Source of the DNA: Vreelandella glaciei
Lineage (GTDB): Bacteria; Pseudomonadota; Gammaproteobacteria; Pseudomonadales; Halomonadaceae
DNA: 64,000 bases
Direction of reading: 5' to 3'
Assembly (NCBI RefSeq): GCF_013415125.1
Contig: NZ_JACCDE010000022.1
Coordinates: forward strand, 1 to 64,000
Numbering within the stretch: the stretch's first letter is position 1; each line of letters begins with the position of its first letter. Below are positions 17,292 to 26,313 of the stretch, piece after piece. Below the pieces are notes generated by a model that was given only the letters and a program-made list of their open reading frames with translations, made no database searches and was not told where the DNA came from. The translations under genes were made by a program, and so were the position numbers.

Positions 17292-18977
17292 TCACGACTT
17301 AGCGCCGGGACGCGAGCGGCGCATGGCCATGCTGAGCAGAATCACCGGCAGAATGCCAACGACTACAATTGCCAGTGACGATGTGGATGCCTCGGCCAGC
17401 CGCTCGTCAGAGGCCAAGTTGTGCGCCCGCACCGCCAGCGTGTCGAAGTTGAAGGGGCGCAGAATAATCGTCGCCGGTAGCTCCTTCATCACATCAACGA
17501 AGACTAAAATCCCCGCCGCTAACAAACTGCTACGCATCATCGGCGTATGAATATGGCGTAGCGTGCCGCCTGCGGTTTGGCCCAGGGTGCGCGAGGCGGC
17601 ATCCATACTGGGCGTCACCTTGCCTAAGCTGGCTTCTACCGCATTGAACGAGACAGCCAAAAAGCGCACCACATAGGCGTACAGCAGAATAAACGCCGAG
17701 CCACTGAACACCAGGCCGATAATGTAGCCATAATGATTATTCAGCCAGGTATTCAGTGCGTTATCCAGCCAGGTAAACGGAATTAGAATACCCACTGCGA
17801 CGACCGAGCCGGGAATCGCGTAGCCCATGGAAGCGACCCTGGCAGCCACCCGCGCAAACGTCGTGTCGTGCATGCGCACGCCATAGCTCAGCACTACCGC
17901 CAGGCCCACGGCGATTAGCGCCGCGACGGTTGCCAATCCCAGGCTGTTCCAGGCATAGCCGATAAAGCGCGAGCCCCACAGCGAATCGCCCCCCTGCAGC
18001 GCTAAATTAAGCAGGATGCCGCTGGGGAGTAGAAAACCCACCAGCACGGGGAAAAGGCAGGCCAGCATCGCTGCGGTGGCACGCCAGCCGTGCAGCGCGT
18101 ATTCAGGCAGTTGCTGATAGCGGTTGGTGGTATGGAAATAGCGGCGCTTGCCCCGCGACCAGCGCTCCAGCAGCACTAAAACAATCACGAAGGTAAGCAG
18201 GCACGCTGCCAACTGCGCCGCCGCGACTTGTTCGCCCATGCCGAACCAGGTGCGGTAAATGCCGGTAGTAAAGGTATCGACACCAAAGAACTGCACAGCG
18301 CCGAACTCGTTTAGCGTCTCCATCAATACCAGTGATACCCCGCCCACCAGCGCCGGACGAGCCAGCGGTACGGCGACGCTGGCGAACAGCCGCCAAGGGC
18401 CGCGCCCAAGCGTGCGGCCCACATCCAGCACACACACCGACTGTTCCAGGAATGAGGCGCGAGCCAGCAGGTAGACGTAGGGGTAAAGCACCAGGGTAAT
18501 CACCGTTGCCGCGCCGCCCAGCGAGCGCACATTGGGAAAGTAGTAGTCGCCATACTCCCAGCCAAACGTCTCGCGTAGCAGACTCTGTAACGGGCCAGCG
18601 AATTGGAGGAAGTCGGTATAGGCGTAGGCGATGACATAGGTAGGCACCGCCAGTGGAAGCAGCAGCCCCCACTCGAATATCCGTTTACCGGGGAAGCGAC
18701 ACATCACCACCAGCCAGGCGGTGCCGGTGCCGATGACCAACGTGCCGAGGCCCACGATCACCACCAGCCAGAACGTATTATTCAAGTAGCGACCCAGGAC
18801 CGTGCTAGCCAAATGCTGCCATACGCCATCGGTGGGCATCGCGATATGGGCAAACACCACCAGCACTGGCAGAGCAACCACGAACGCCACCGCGATCAAG
18901 GCTATCGACCAGGGGCTGGCACGACGGCCAAGCGCAGAGGTGGCGGCGGATAGCCCGCGATAGCTGGATCTGAACAA
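17292..18977 (-). CDS. fbpB: Iron(III) ABC transporter permease
   Basis: Fused double permease of the FbpB/SfuB family, 561 residues with about 12 membrane helices in two repeated halves. Each half carries an EAA-type loop: ASFLEQSVCVLDVGRTLG in the first, and AVEASLGKVTPSMDAASRTL in the second. The start is TTG at 18977, supported by AAGGAGTG five bases upstream on the minus strand; no ATG is better placed. It would pair with the adjacent FbpA- and FbpC-like proteins. It has its own upstream region after the TRAP terminator, so it is probably transcribed separately from fbpA. Confidence 0.9.
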   Translation of the reverse strand: MFRSSYRGLSAATSALGRRASPWSIALIAVAFVVALPVLVVFAHIAMPTDGVWQHLASTVLGRYLNNTFWLVVIVGLGTLVIGTGTAWLVVMCRFPGKRIFEWGLLLPLAVPTYVIAYAYTDFLQFAGPLQSLLRETFGWEYGDYYFPNVRSLGGAATVITLVLYPYVYLLARASFLEQSVCVLDVGRTLGRGPWRLFASVAVPLARPALVGGVSLVLMETLNEFGAVQFFGVDTFTTGIYRTWFGMGEQVAAAQLAACLLTFVIVLVLLERWSRGKRRYFHTTNRYQQLPEYALHGWRATAAMLACLFPVLVGFLLPSGILLNLALQGGDSLWGSRFIGYAWNSLGLATVAALIAVGLAVVLSYGVRMHDTTFARVAARVASMGYAIPGSVVAVGILIPFTWLDNALNTWLNNHYGYIIGLVFSGSAFILLYAYVVRFLAVSFNAVEASLGKVTPSMDAASRTLGQTAGGTLRHIHTPMMRSSLLAAGILVFVDVMKELPATIILRPFNFDTLAVRAHNLASDERLAEASTSSLAIVVVGILPVILLSMAMRRSRPGAKS

Positions 18978-19116
18978 GCGAACACTCCTTGGATTGACGG
19001 AAAACAGTCGAGGAAAGCCGGAAAGTGGCGCAGCGCACTGAATGCGAAATAGTGACGGGCGTGAATAGTAGCATTGGCGCTGTTCTACTGCAGCTTTGCA
19101 GACTCTTCGTTAATAC

Positions 19117-19140
19117 AAAAAAAAGCCCGCCGGAGCGGGC
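19117..19140 (-). terminator. Terminator of the TRAP operon
   Basis: On the minus strand GCCCGC-TCCG-GCGGGC forms a 6-bp GC stem (19125-19140) followed by a run of eight T. It lies 34 bases after the large-permease stop. Confidence 0.9.
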
Positions 19141-19173
19141 CATAATGGTTGGACGATAAGCTTTGGGAAAGGC

Positions 19174-20508
19174 CTAGTAATCCAGCATCATGCTTGGCAG
19201 ACCGGTGATCAGCCATGGGAAGAACGCCATCAACGTACACGCCAGCAGAATCAAGGCGACGAAAGGCACTACTGCTTTATACAGATCGACGATTTCTACC
19301 CCTGGCGGTGCCACGCCTTTTAAGTAGAACAGCGCATAGCCAAAGGGCGGGGTCAGGAACGAGGTTTGTAGCACTACCGCCACCATCACGACGAACCAGA
19401 GCATATCGACGCCCATGGTTTCGACGATGGGCAGCATGATCGGAAAGCTCAGCAGCACGATGCCGGTCCAATCCAGGAACATACCCAGCACGAACACCAG
19501 GAACAGCATTAGGATCAGCGCGCCCACCGTGCCACCAGGCATTGCCATCACTAACTCGCTGATCACGGTCATGCCGCCGCCGCGGGAGAACACGCCGGTA
19601 AAGGCAGTGGCGCCGACTAATACCAGCATGACCATGGTGGTGGTCTTACCCGCTTCTATCATCGTCCAGAAGCAGGTGCTTATTTTGCGATCACCAAAAA
19701 TCAAAAACAGAATGAACGCGATAAACACGCCGATGGCCGAGGCCTCGGTCGCCGTAGCGATACCGGTAAACAGCGCACCCAGCACACCCAGAATCAACGA
19801 CATGGGGGGAACCACATACTTGGCCAGCATGATCAGCAGTTGTTTGGTGCTGACTTCGGCCCGTTCTTCTACCGGTACCTTGGGGCCGTAGCTGGGTTTG
19901 ATATAGCAGATGATCAACACGTAAAGGGCGTACATAACGCCGAGCAGCAGGCCCGGAATCAGTGCGCCAGCAAACAGTGCGCCCACGGAAACCGGTGAGT
20001 AGCTGGCCATCAGAATTAACATGATGCTGGGCGGTATCAAAATGCCCAGACAACCGCTGGCCATAATGACGCCCGCGCTCAGTTCTTTGTTGTAGCCATA
20101 CTTGAGCATCGGCACCAGGGCGATCATGCCCATGACGGCAATCGAGGCACCGACAATACCAGTGGTGGCGGCCAGCAGCACCGACACGATAACCACGGTA
20201 AGGGCTAGGCCACCGCGCAGGTTAGCCAGCAACAGCCGCATGGCATCAAACATCTTCTCGGTGACGCCGGAGTCGTTCAGGAACCTCGCCATCAAAATGA
20301 ACAGCGGTATCGCCACCAGCACATAGTTGTCCATGGCGTTACCGAAAATATTATTAATCAGGGTGCCGAGGATACGCTCGCCAGGGCCGAGAAAAGCGCC
20401 GATAACCGCGACACCACCCAGCACAAATGCCAGCGGATGGCCCATAAACAGGCCCACCATCAGGCCACCAAACATCACCAGCGTGAGCATTTCAGGACTT
20501 AGGTTCAT
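19174..20508 (-). CDS. dctM: TRAP transporter large permease (DctM type)
   Basis: Large membrane subunit of a tripartite ATP-independent periplasmic transporter, 444 residues with about 12-13 hydrophobic segments. Family features include the N-terminal GLFMGHPLAFVLGGVAVIGAF, the IPLFILMARFLNDSGVTEKM segment, and LIPPSIMLILMA in the middle. It uses an ion gradient to import an organic acid delivered by the periplasmic protein. It overlaps the small-permease gene by four bases (ATGA). No gene of known catabolism is adjacent, so the substrate is set only by the binding protein. Confidence 0.95.
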   Translation of the reverse strand: MNLSPEMLTLVMFGGLMVGLFMGHPLAFVLGGVAVIGAFLGPGERILGTLINNIFGNAMDNYVLVAIPLFILMARFLNDSGVTEKMFDAMRLLLANLRGGLALTVVIVSVLLAATTGIVGASIAVMGMIALVPMLKYGYNKELSAGVIMASGCLGILIPPSIMLILMASYSPVSVGALFAGALIPGLLLGVMYALYVLIICYIKPSYGPKVPVEERAEVSTKQLLIMLAKYVVPPMSLILGVLGALFTGIATATEASAIGVFIAFILFLIFGDRKISTCFWTMIEAGKTTTMVMLVLVGATAFTGVFSRGGGMTVISELVMAMPGGTVGALILMLFLVFVLGMFLDWTGIVLLSFPIMLPIVETMGVDMLWFVVMVAVVLQTSFLTPPFGYALFYLKGVAPPGVEIVDLYKAVVPFVALILLACTLMAFFPWLITGLPSMMLDY

Positions 20509-21008
20509 GCTGATGTCTCCTCGCGAAGCTGCATGATGGCACGCAGCACAATAGCAATTGCCTGCAGCAGAATCAGGATGGCGGCGACCACAATCACCCC
20601 TTTAATCGGGTAGACCGGGATTGAGACCATGCCATAAGTGGTTTCACCGCGGCTCCACGCGCGTTCAAAGAAGCTCCAGCCCAGGGTGATCAGCATCCAG
20701 ATAAAGGGGACAAAGAAAATTAGGTAACCGAGCACTTCAAGCACGGCTTGCTTCCTACGTGATAGCAGCCGTTTCAATACGTCGACTTCCACGTGGGCAT
20801 GGTGGCGGAGTCCGTAAGCCGCCATCAGCATAAAATGGGCGCCAAACAGCATCTTGGTAACGTCAAACGCCCAGTCGCTAGGGCGCCCAAACAGAAAGCG
20901 TGACGCAATGTCGTATAGAACAATCAGGGTAATGATGGCAATCAATGGCGCGATGACGCGCCCAAAAGCTTCATTGATAGCATCGATCGCCTTGGCAATC
21001 GCATTCAT
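20505..21008 (-). CDS. dctQ: TRAP transporter small permease (DctQ type)
   Basis: Small membrane subunit, 167 residues with four predicted helices: VIAPLIAIITLIVLYDIASR near the N-terminus, a second around KMLFGAHFMLMAAYGLRHHA, a third LEVLGYLIFFVPFIWMLITL, and a fourth GVIVVAAILILLQAIAIV. The HAHVEVDVL motif after helix 2 is typical of DctQ. Its stop overlaps the dctM start, so the two permeases are coupled. A hairpin lies between it and the binding-protein gene. Confidence 0.93.
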   Translation of the reverse strand: MNAIAKAIDAINEAFGRVIAPLIAIITLIVLYDIASRFLFGRPSDWAFDVTKMLFGAHFMLMAAYGLRHHAHVEVDVLKRLLSRRKQAVLEVLGYLIFFVPFIWMLITLGWSFFERAWSRGETTYGMVSIPVYPIKGVIVVAAILILLQAIAIVLRAIMQLREETSA

Positions 21009-21030
21009 GGAAGATCTCCGCGGTCAGCAC

Positions 21031-21060
21031 AAAAAAACCGCCCCGGTAAAACCGAGGCGG
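21031..21060 (-). terminator. Intercistronic hairpin between dctP and dctQ
   Basis: On the minus strand a 9-bp stem (CCGCCTCGG with CCGGGGCGG, one U-G pair) has a 5-base loop and is followed by seven T. It has every mark of an intrinsic terminator but lies inside the operon. Partial termination here would make the binding protein more abundant than the permease. Confidence 0.88.
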
Positions 21061-21072
21061 CACAGAAGCGCC

Positions 21073-22176
21073 TTACAGGCAGGCTTCGATCTCTTCCAGT
21101 GAGGGCAGATTATCCATCACGCGGCTCATGTTGTAAGGTGCGGAAACATCACGCCACGTCGCGTAGTGCTCAAGGTAGGCAATCATAGACTGGTAGACCT
21201 TGGCGTGGTCAGTATCTTCGCAAGCACCGCGCAGAATCACCTCGTTGGTAACTTCCTGAATGCGCGCCAAGTCCTCTTCAGAGAATTGGTTGATCGTGAC
21301 CCCTGCGTCAATAAACTTCTGCGTAGCTTCGGTAGACTGGCGTTCAGACCAGGCTAGCGACCATGCCATGGTGGCGTCCGCCGCGATACGTAGGGTTTCT
21401 TGAGTCTCTTCTGAGAGCGCATCCCAAGCATCTTTATTGATCATTACCCCAAAGACACTGGCCGATTGATGCCAGCCCGGCGTGGCCCAGTAGTCAGCCA
21501 CTTCGGCAAAACCGGCGTTAAAATCAACGCCAGGGGTCGAAAACTCACCCGCGTCGATAACACCGCGCTCTATGGCTTGGTAGACTTCACCGCCCGCTAG
21601 CGTGACCTGGGAGCCGCCCAGCTCTTCAAGCACGCGGCCCTGGTCACGGCCCGAAAGGCGCAGACGTTTGCCTTCTAAATCGGCAATGCTCTCAATAGGG
21701 GTGCGGCCCATAAAGCCCGATTCATTGTTGGTAATGCCGTAGGGGAGATAGACCATGTTGAACTGGCCATAGATCTCTTCGTACAGCTCGCGGCCGCCCC
21801 ACTGTTGAATCCAGTTGAGGTAGTCAACACCATTAAACAGGCTCGTTGTGGTGGCTAGCGGTGAAAAGGCGGGGTTCAAGCCGGCCCAGTAGCCCGGCCA
21901 GTCGCCTGCGGCTTCGATGCTGCCCGTTTCTGTGGCGTCAAAGACTTCAGTGCCGGGCATTAGCGTGCCGCCCGCGCGGAAATTAATTTGTAGTTCTTCG
22001 CCCGCCAGCTTATTGACCAGCTCCACCCAGTGCTGGTCGATCTTGATAAGATCAAGATTCTCTGGCCAGGTAGAGGTCATCGTCCATTCTTCTTGTGCTT
22101 GAGCGGTGGTCGTGAAGGCTGTGAAAGCAATACCAGCGGCAAGGCCGGTGAGGGAAAATTTGGTCGTTTTTTTCAT
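21073..22176 (-). CDS. dctP: TRAP transporter substrate-binding protein (DctP type)
   Basis: Periplasmic receptor of the TRAP system, 367 residues, with signal peptide MKKTTKFSLTGLAAGIAFTA ending around AQAQ. The mature part begins EEWTMTSTWPENLDL. The segment LAGGEVYQAIERGVIDAGEF matches the region that contacts the ligand carboxylate in TRAP receptors, and the overall pattern is closest to the 2-oxo-acid-binding TakP-like group. It is not the ectoine receptor TeaA: the TeaA motifs I know are absent. A two-carbon to branched 2-oxo acid or similar monocarboxylate is a reasonable guess only. Confidence 0.9.
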   Translation of the reverse strand: MKKTTKFSLTGLAAGIAFTAFTTTAQAQEEWTMTSTWPENLDLIKIDQHWVELVNKLAGEELQINFRAGGTLMPGTEVFDATETGSIEAAGDWPGYWAGLNPAFSPLATTTSLFNGVDYLNWIQQWGGRELYEEIYGQFNMVYLPYGITNNESGFMGRTPIESIADLEGKRLRLSGRDQGRVLEELGGSQVTLAGGEVYQAIERGVIDAGEFSTPGVDFNAGFAEVADYWATPGWHQSASVFGVMINKDAWDALSEETQETLRIAADATMAWSLAWSERQSTEATQKFIDAGVTINQFSEEDLARIQEVTNEVILRGACEDTDHAKVYQSMIAYLEHYATWRDVSAPYNMSRVMDNLPSLEEIEACL

Positions 22177-22239
22177 GGTGTGTTTCCTGGTTTGGCGTGT
22201 GACGTTGTTAGTGTTGGATACCTGGAGTCAGGAAAGTGC

Positions 22240-22249
22240 AGCGCTACAG
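22240..22249 (+). repeat. Direct repeat copy 1, AGCGCTACAG
   Basis: A ten-base sequence repeated exactly at 22279-22288, 39 bases downstream. The two copies flank the palindrome at 22256-22267 in the upstream region of the TRAP operon. Confidence 0.7.
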
Positions 22250-22255
22250 GGTTAC

Positions 22256-22267
22256 GTTTACGTAAAC
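22256..22267. promoter_or_regulatory. Perfect palindrome GTTTACGTAAAC, candidate operator
   Basis: A 12-bp perfect palindrome with a central CG, resembling LacI-family operators in form. It lies 80 bases upstream of the dctP start and between two exact 10-base direct repeats. No regulator gene is adjacent, so the binding protein is unknown. Confidence 0.5.
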
Positions 22268-22278
22268 AAGGGAATTTA

Positions 22279-22288
22279 AGCGCTACAG
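22279..22288 (+). repeat. Direct repeat copy 2, AGCGCTACAG
   Basis: Exact second copy of the ten-base sequence at 22240-22249, on the far side of the palindrome. Confidence 0.7.
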
Positions 22289-22528
22289 AGCTAAACTAGC
22301 ACACCAACCCCGCTGCAGCGCAATATCAGTAATGTAAGAAAGCTCTTCCATCGTTTTTTAAGTAAATTCTATATATTTAAATAAAACAGAGAGTTATAGT
22401 TTTTTTAATGTCGAAATGAGGTGTTAATGTAGTGCAGAAACGTTGAAAGTAGTTAAATTATTCAACCAAAGTTGTAAGCAGAAGGCACGCCATAAGAGGC
22501 TCAGCGGAACACTTTATAGGGTAACGTG

Positions 22529-24727
22529 ATGGGAAACAGGCGCGCCGGAGTAGGCAATTATTTGCTAAATAATCAGCTGTCAGAAAGCCAACACCCACCG
22601 CGAAGGGTGGCAGCGTTAGTTCATCTCGCGCAGCGTCTCAATCGCCGCGGCTGGCGCCAGTTGGTATGGTTAAGCGGTGAGGCAGAGCAGTGTCGCTCAA
22701 TCGCCCAGGACGTATGGCAAGCCTTCTCCTGGCAGGCGCCTTTGTGGGTGGCCAATGAGAACACTGCACTGCTGTTTTCCGCGCCTATTCTCTCACCGCG
22801 CAAGGCACGGGCACGCCTGGGGGCTGAGCATCAACTGGTCGTGATCGATACACACAGCACAGGCTTTGATCCTGAAGCGTTAGGGGCGCTGGCGGGAACG
22901 ATCACGGCGGGTGGTTTACTGATATTGCTCACACCGCAGCCGTGGGGTGAAGCACCTGATCCGGACTACGCGCGTTTTGCTGATCACCCCTGGCATTGGT
23001 CGCAACTGAGCTGCCATTACCTGGCGCGCTTGGCGCGTCAACTGCAAGAGTCAACTCAGGTAGTGCGCTGGCGTGCAGGTCAGGCGTTGCAGTTGCCTCA
23101 ATTGTCTCAATTAGCTTCGCGTGAAGCAGGCGATCCCAGCGGTGGTGATAGCGACTGCCTAACCTCAGATCAAGCAGTCGCCGTAAAGCGATTGGTGGGC
23201 CTAAAGCGGCGTCGCCCGCTGGTAATAACCGCCGACCGTGGGCGCGGCAAAAGCGCCGCCTTGGGTATCGCTTGCGCCCGGCTGTTAATGGACAAAGCCC
23301 AGCGCGTGGTGCTGACCGCGCCGCACCTAAGTGCGGTGGAGAGCGTTTTTGAACGGCTGTCTGCGCTTTGTCCGGCAGGTCGTCGGGTCGCCCAGGATCA
23401 CTTTGTGCTGGCCGAGGGCCGCGAGCTGATTTTTTTATCCCCGGATGACTTGACCGAACAGGTCAATGCGCAGGCGCAGGGCGGCGATGGCAGTTATTTA
23501 TTGGTGGATGAGGCGGCGGCAATTCCCGCTGCGCTTTTGGGGCAATGGCTGGTGGCTTTTCCGCGCATTGCCTTTGCCACGACGGTGCATGGTTATGAGG
23601 GCTCCGGGCGTGGATTCGCGCTGCGCTTTCGCGACACACTTGACCGGCTGACGCCCCATTGGAAAGCGCTGGCGCTTGAGTCGCCCATTCGCTGGCATGG
23701 TGGCGACCCGCTGGAAGCGCTGGTCAATCAACTGCTGCTGTTAAAAGCAGTGCTGCCTACTGCTCAACCGAATGACAGGGCCGTGATAACAAAAGTGGTT
23801 GATCGTGCCTGGCTTGCCGAGCAAGACGCGGCACTGGAAAAGCTGTTTGGACTGCTGGTGCAGTCGCACTACCGTACTTCCCCTAACGACCTGCGCCAAT
23901 TGCTTGACGGCCCCGGCACGGCATTGCGCGTGATCGAGCAGGCGAGTGAGCCTCAGGCGGTGCTGGTGACACGGGAAGAGGGCGGTTTTGAGGCCACCCT
24001 TGCCCATCAAGTCGCCCGCGGTGAACGTCGGCCTCAGGGGCATTTGTTGGCGCAGTCGCTGGCCACTCACGCCGGCAGCCGTGAGGCGTTGACCGCCCGC
24101 TGGCGGCGGGTGGTGAGGATCGCGACGCACCCAGAGCGGCGCCGCGAAGGCTTGGGGGAAGCGCTGCTGCATGATGATATGGCCGCCGCCAAGCAGCAGG
24201 GTATCGCGCTTTATGGCGCCACCTTTGGTGCGGAGGCGTCGCTGTTACGGTTTTGGTTGGCACTGGGGTTTACGCCAGTACGTTTAGGTATTACCCGTGA
24301 GGCCTCCACCGGTGAGTTTGCTGTGATGGTGGCGAAAGCGTTAAACACACAGGGTGAAGTGGTGCTTGCCGACCTGAATGAGCGCTTTCAGGCGGCATTA
24401 GCGGGCCTGTTGGCGTTTGAAGTGAAGGCGTTGCCTGCCTCGGTCGTCGTACTGTTGCTCGGTCAGATGCCGAGGGTTTCGCTTAGTGCGCGCGACTGGC
24501 AGGATATTGAAGATGTGGCGACCGCCCATCGTGATCCTGTTCTTGCTCGCCCGGCCTTGCAAGCCTTGGCCCGGCAAGCCAGCCACTGCCCCTTAACGGA
24601 AGCGCAACAGCAGTCACATCGACAAGTTGCGGCGTGGGCGTTTCAAAATATACCCCTGGCGACGGCCCACAATGACGCGTTGAAGGCCCTGCGCCTCGCC
24701 GTGAATAACCTCATTGAGGTAAAGTAG
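22529..24727 (+). CDS. tmcA: tRNA(Met) cytidine acetyltransferase TmcA
   Basis: Forms N4-acetylcytidine at the wobble base of elongator tRNA(Met) using acetyl-CoA and ATP. 732 residues, slightly longer than E. coli TmcA. An N-terminal DUF1726-type region precedes the helicase-like ATPase with Walker A TADRGRGKSAALG and Walker B LLVDEAAAIP. A GNAT domain with the acetyl-CoA segment RIATHPERRREGLGEALL follows, then a C-terminal tRNA-binding tail. The ATG at 22529 (TAGGGT seven bases upstream) is preferred to the GTG just before it. It is followed after 28 bases by pepD, probably in one unit. Confidence 0.94.
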   Translation: MGNRRAGVGNYLLNNQLSESQHPPRRVAALVHLAQRLNRRGWRQLVWLSGEAEQCRSIAQDVWQAFSWQAPLWVANENTALLFSAPILSPRKARARLGAEHQLVVIDTHSTGFDPEALGALAGTITAGGLLILLTPQPWGEAPDPDYARFADHPWHWSQLSCHYLARLARQLQESTQVVRWRAGQALQLPQLSQLASREAGDPSGGDSDCLTSDQAVAVKRLVGLKRRRPLVITADRGRGKSAALGIACARLLMDKAQRVVLTAPHLSAVESVFERLSALCPAGRRVAQDHFVLAEGRELIFLSPDDLTEQVNAQAQGGDGSYLLVDEAAAIPAALLGQWLVAFPRIAFATTVHGYEGSGRGFALRFRDTLDRLTPHWKALALESPIRWHGGDPLEALVNQLLLLKAVLPTAQPNDRAVITKVVDRAWLAEQDAALEKLFGLLVQSHYRTSPNDLRQLLDGPGTALRVIEQASEPQAVLVTREEGGFEATLAHQVARGERRPQGHLLAQSLATHAGSREALTARWRRVVRIATHPERRREGLGEALLHDDMAAAKQQGIALYGATFGAEASLLRFWLALGFTPVRLGITREASTGEFAVMVAKALNTQGEVVLADLNERFQAALAGLLAFEVKALPASVVVLLLGQMPRVSLSARDWQDIEDVATAHRDPVLARPALQALARQASHCPLTEAQQQSHRQVAAWAFQNIPLATAHNDALKALRLAVNNLIEVK

Positions 24728-24755
24728 GCCGATTGCCGATAACGAAGAGTCTTTA

Positions 24756-26222
24756 ATGAACGCACATCTTGAAGCGCTGGCGCCTTCCTTGGTTTGGCGC
24801 CACTTTCGAACCCTTTGTAATACGCCACGCCCCTCTGGGCATGAAGCGGCGCTCGTCGCCATCCTCGAAGCGTGGGCCGATGCCCAAGGCTTGACGCACG
24901 ACCGCGATGCTTTTGGCAATTTACGGCTGCGTAAACCGGCTTCCGCGGGCTGTGAACAAGCCCCAGGCGTGGTGCTTCAGGGCCACCTGGACATGGTAGC
25001 CCAGGCCAATAGCGATCATGCGCACGATTTTACTCGCGACCCGATCAGCACCTATGTTGCCGACGGCTGGCTGCACGCCGAAGGCACCACCTTAGGCGCT
25101 GATAATGGTTTGGGTGTGGCGGCTATTCTCGCCGTGTTGGAAGACCCAGAGCTGCGCCATGGGCCGCTGGAAGCGCTGTTTACCCTGGAAGAAGAGACCT
25201 CCATGGGTGGCGCGCTGAACCTGGCTGAGAATTGGCTGGAAGGCTCGTTGCTGCTCAATCTGGACAGTGAAGACCGTGGGCAAGTCTATATTGGCTGCGC
25301 GGGCGGGGCTGATGTAGAAGTTGATGCCCAACTGCCGAGCGCCGCTGCTGGCGATCACGAACAGGTCATTGAGATTGCCTTGACTGGCCTGAAAGGCGGT
25401 CACTCGGGTGTCGATATCCACAAGCCGCTGGGCAATGCCAACCGGCTACTGGTTAGAGTGTTAAGGACGTTAGAAGCCTTTGATGCGCGCTTGATCAGCT
25501 ACCACGGCGGCACGTTGCGTAATGCAATCCCCCGTGAAGCCTTTGCTCAGGTGGCGCTACCTGCCGATGAAGTAGACGCCGCGCTGGTGGCCATCGCCGG
25601 GCTGGAAACCATTCTTTTAAGAGAGCTGGGCAGTGGCGATAGCGGCCTTAAAATCAACGCCCAACAACTGACTGAGGTGCCCGAAGCAGAACCGCTAACG
25701 CTGGATGCCAGTGTCATGCTGTTGGCCGCGCTTCACGCGGCCCCTTGTGGGGTCGAACGGATGAGTGCCGATGTGCCGGGCGTGGTGGAAACGTCCAATA
25801 ATCTAGGCGTATTAAGCCTGGAAAATGGGCGGCTGCACCTCTGCGCATTGGTTCGCTCGCTGCACGACAGTGCCGTGGTCGCTATGGCGGATCGCTTTCA
25901 AGCGCTGTTTGGCTTGATTGGCGCGCGGGTAAAAGTGGAAAACAGCTACCCAGGTTGGGCGCCCAATCCCAATGGCGAGTTATTGGCGACCTTTAAAGCG
26001 CGCCACGCGGCACTGTTGGGCCGTGAGCCAGAGGTGAAGGTGGTTCATGCCGGGCTGGAGTGCGGTATTCTGGGCAGCAAGTATCCGCACCTGGACATGA
26101 TCTCGTTTGGCCCGCTAATTCGCGGTGCTCACTCCCCGGATGAGCGGGTGGAGCTTGCATCGGTTGAAGAGTTTTGGGCGATGCTGCGGGCGTTGATCAA
26201 GGATCTTGCCGATCAGCGCTAG
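24756..26222 (+). CDS. pepD: Aminoacyl-histidine dipeptidase (peptidase D)
   Basis: Cytoplasmic zinc dipeptidase of family M20 that cleaves Xaa-His and other dipeptides. 488 residues, the usual PepD length. Metal-binding and catalytic motifs are VVLQGHLDMVAQ (His and catalytic Asp), LGADNGLGVAAIL (bridging Asp), LFTLEEETSMGGA (catalytic and metal Glu) and LLLNLDSED. The lid domain includes GGHSGVDIHKPLGNAN. The C-terminal motif ISFGPLIRGAHSPDERV supplies the last metal His. Probably co-transcribed with tmcA. Confidence 0.95.
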   Translation: MNAHLEALAPSLVWRHFRTLCNTPRPSGHEAALVAILEAWADAQGLTHDRDAFGNLRLRKPASAGCEQAPGVVLQGHLDMVAQANSDHAHDFTRDPISTYVADGWLHAEGTTLGADNGLGVAAILAVLEDPELRHGPLEALFTLEEETSMGGALNLAENWLEGSLLLNLDSEDRGQVYIGCAGGADVEVDAQLPSAAAGDHEQVIEIALTGLKGGHSGVDIHKPLGNANRLLVRVLRTLEAFDARLISYHGGTLRNAIPREAFAQVALPADEVDAALVAIAGLETILLRELGSGDSGLKINAQQLTEVPEAEPLTLDASVMLLAALHAAPCGVERMSADVPGVVETSNNLGVLSLENGRLHLCALVRSLHDSAVVAMADRFQALFGLIGARVKVENSYPGWAPNPNGELLATFKARHAALLGREPEVKVVHAGLECGILGSKYPHLDMISFGPLIRGAHSPDERVELASVEEFWAMLRALIKDLADQR

Positions 26223-26249
26223 TCCTCCTCGTTTGAATGGCCGCGCATA

Positions 26250-26281
26250 AAAAACGGCACCCAACAAGTGGTGCCGTTTTT
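26250..26281. terminator. Bidirectional terminator between pepD and dps
   Basis: An 11-bp perfect stem AAAACGGCACC (26251-26261) with GGTGCCGTTTT (26270-26280) and an 8-base loop. A-rich and T-rich flanks make it work for both convergent genes. Confidence 0.92.
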
Positions 26282-26313
26282 ACGCTAAGCGAACGCCTTT
26301 ATCTGCTTAACAC

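Larger units (their letters stand above)
22177..22528. other. Divergent control region between dctP and tmcA
   Basis: A 352-base gene-free stretch. The part nearest dctP (22240-22290) holds two copies of AGCGCTACAG around a perfect palindrome. The middle (about 22330-22470) is strongly AT-rich with A/T runs and could hold promoters for both directions. No small ORF with a convincing binding site was seen. Confidence 0.7.

Noticed and set aside
19174..22176. Ectoine TRAP transporter TeaABC
   Set aside because: The receptor does not match TeaA motifs and resembles 2-oxo-acid receptors more. No teaD (universal stress protein) gene is next to it.
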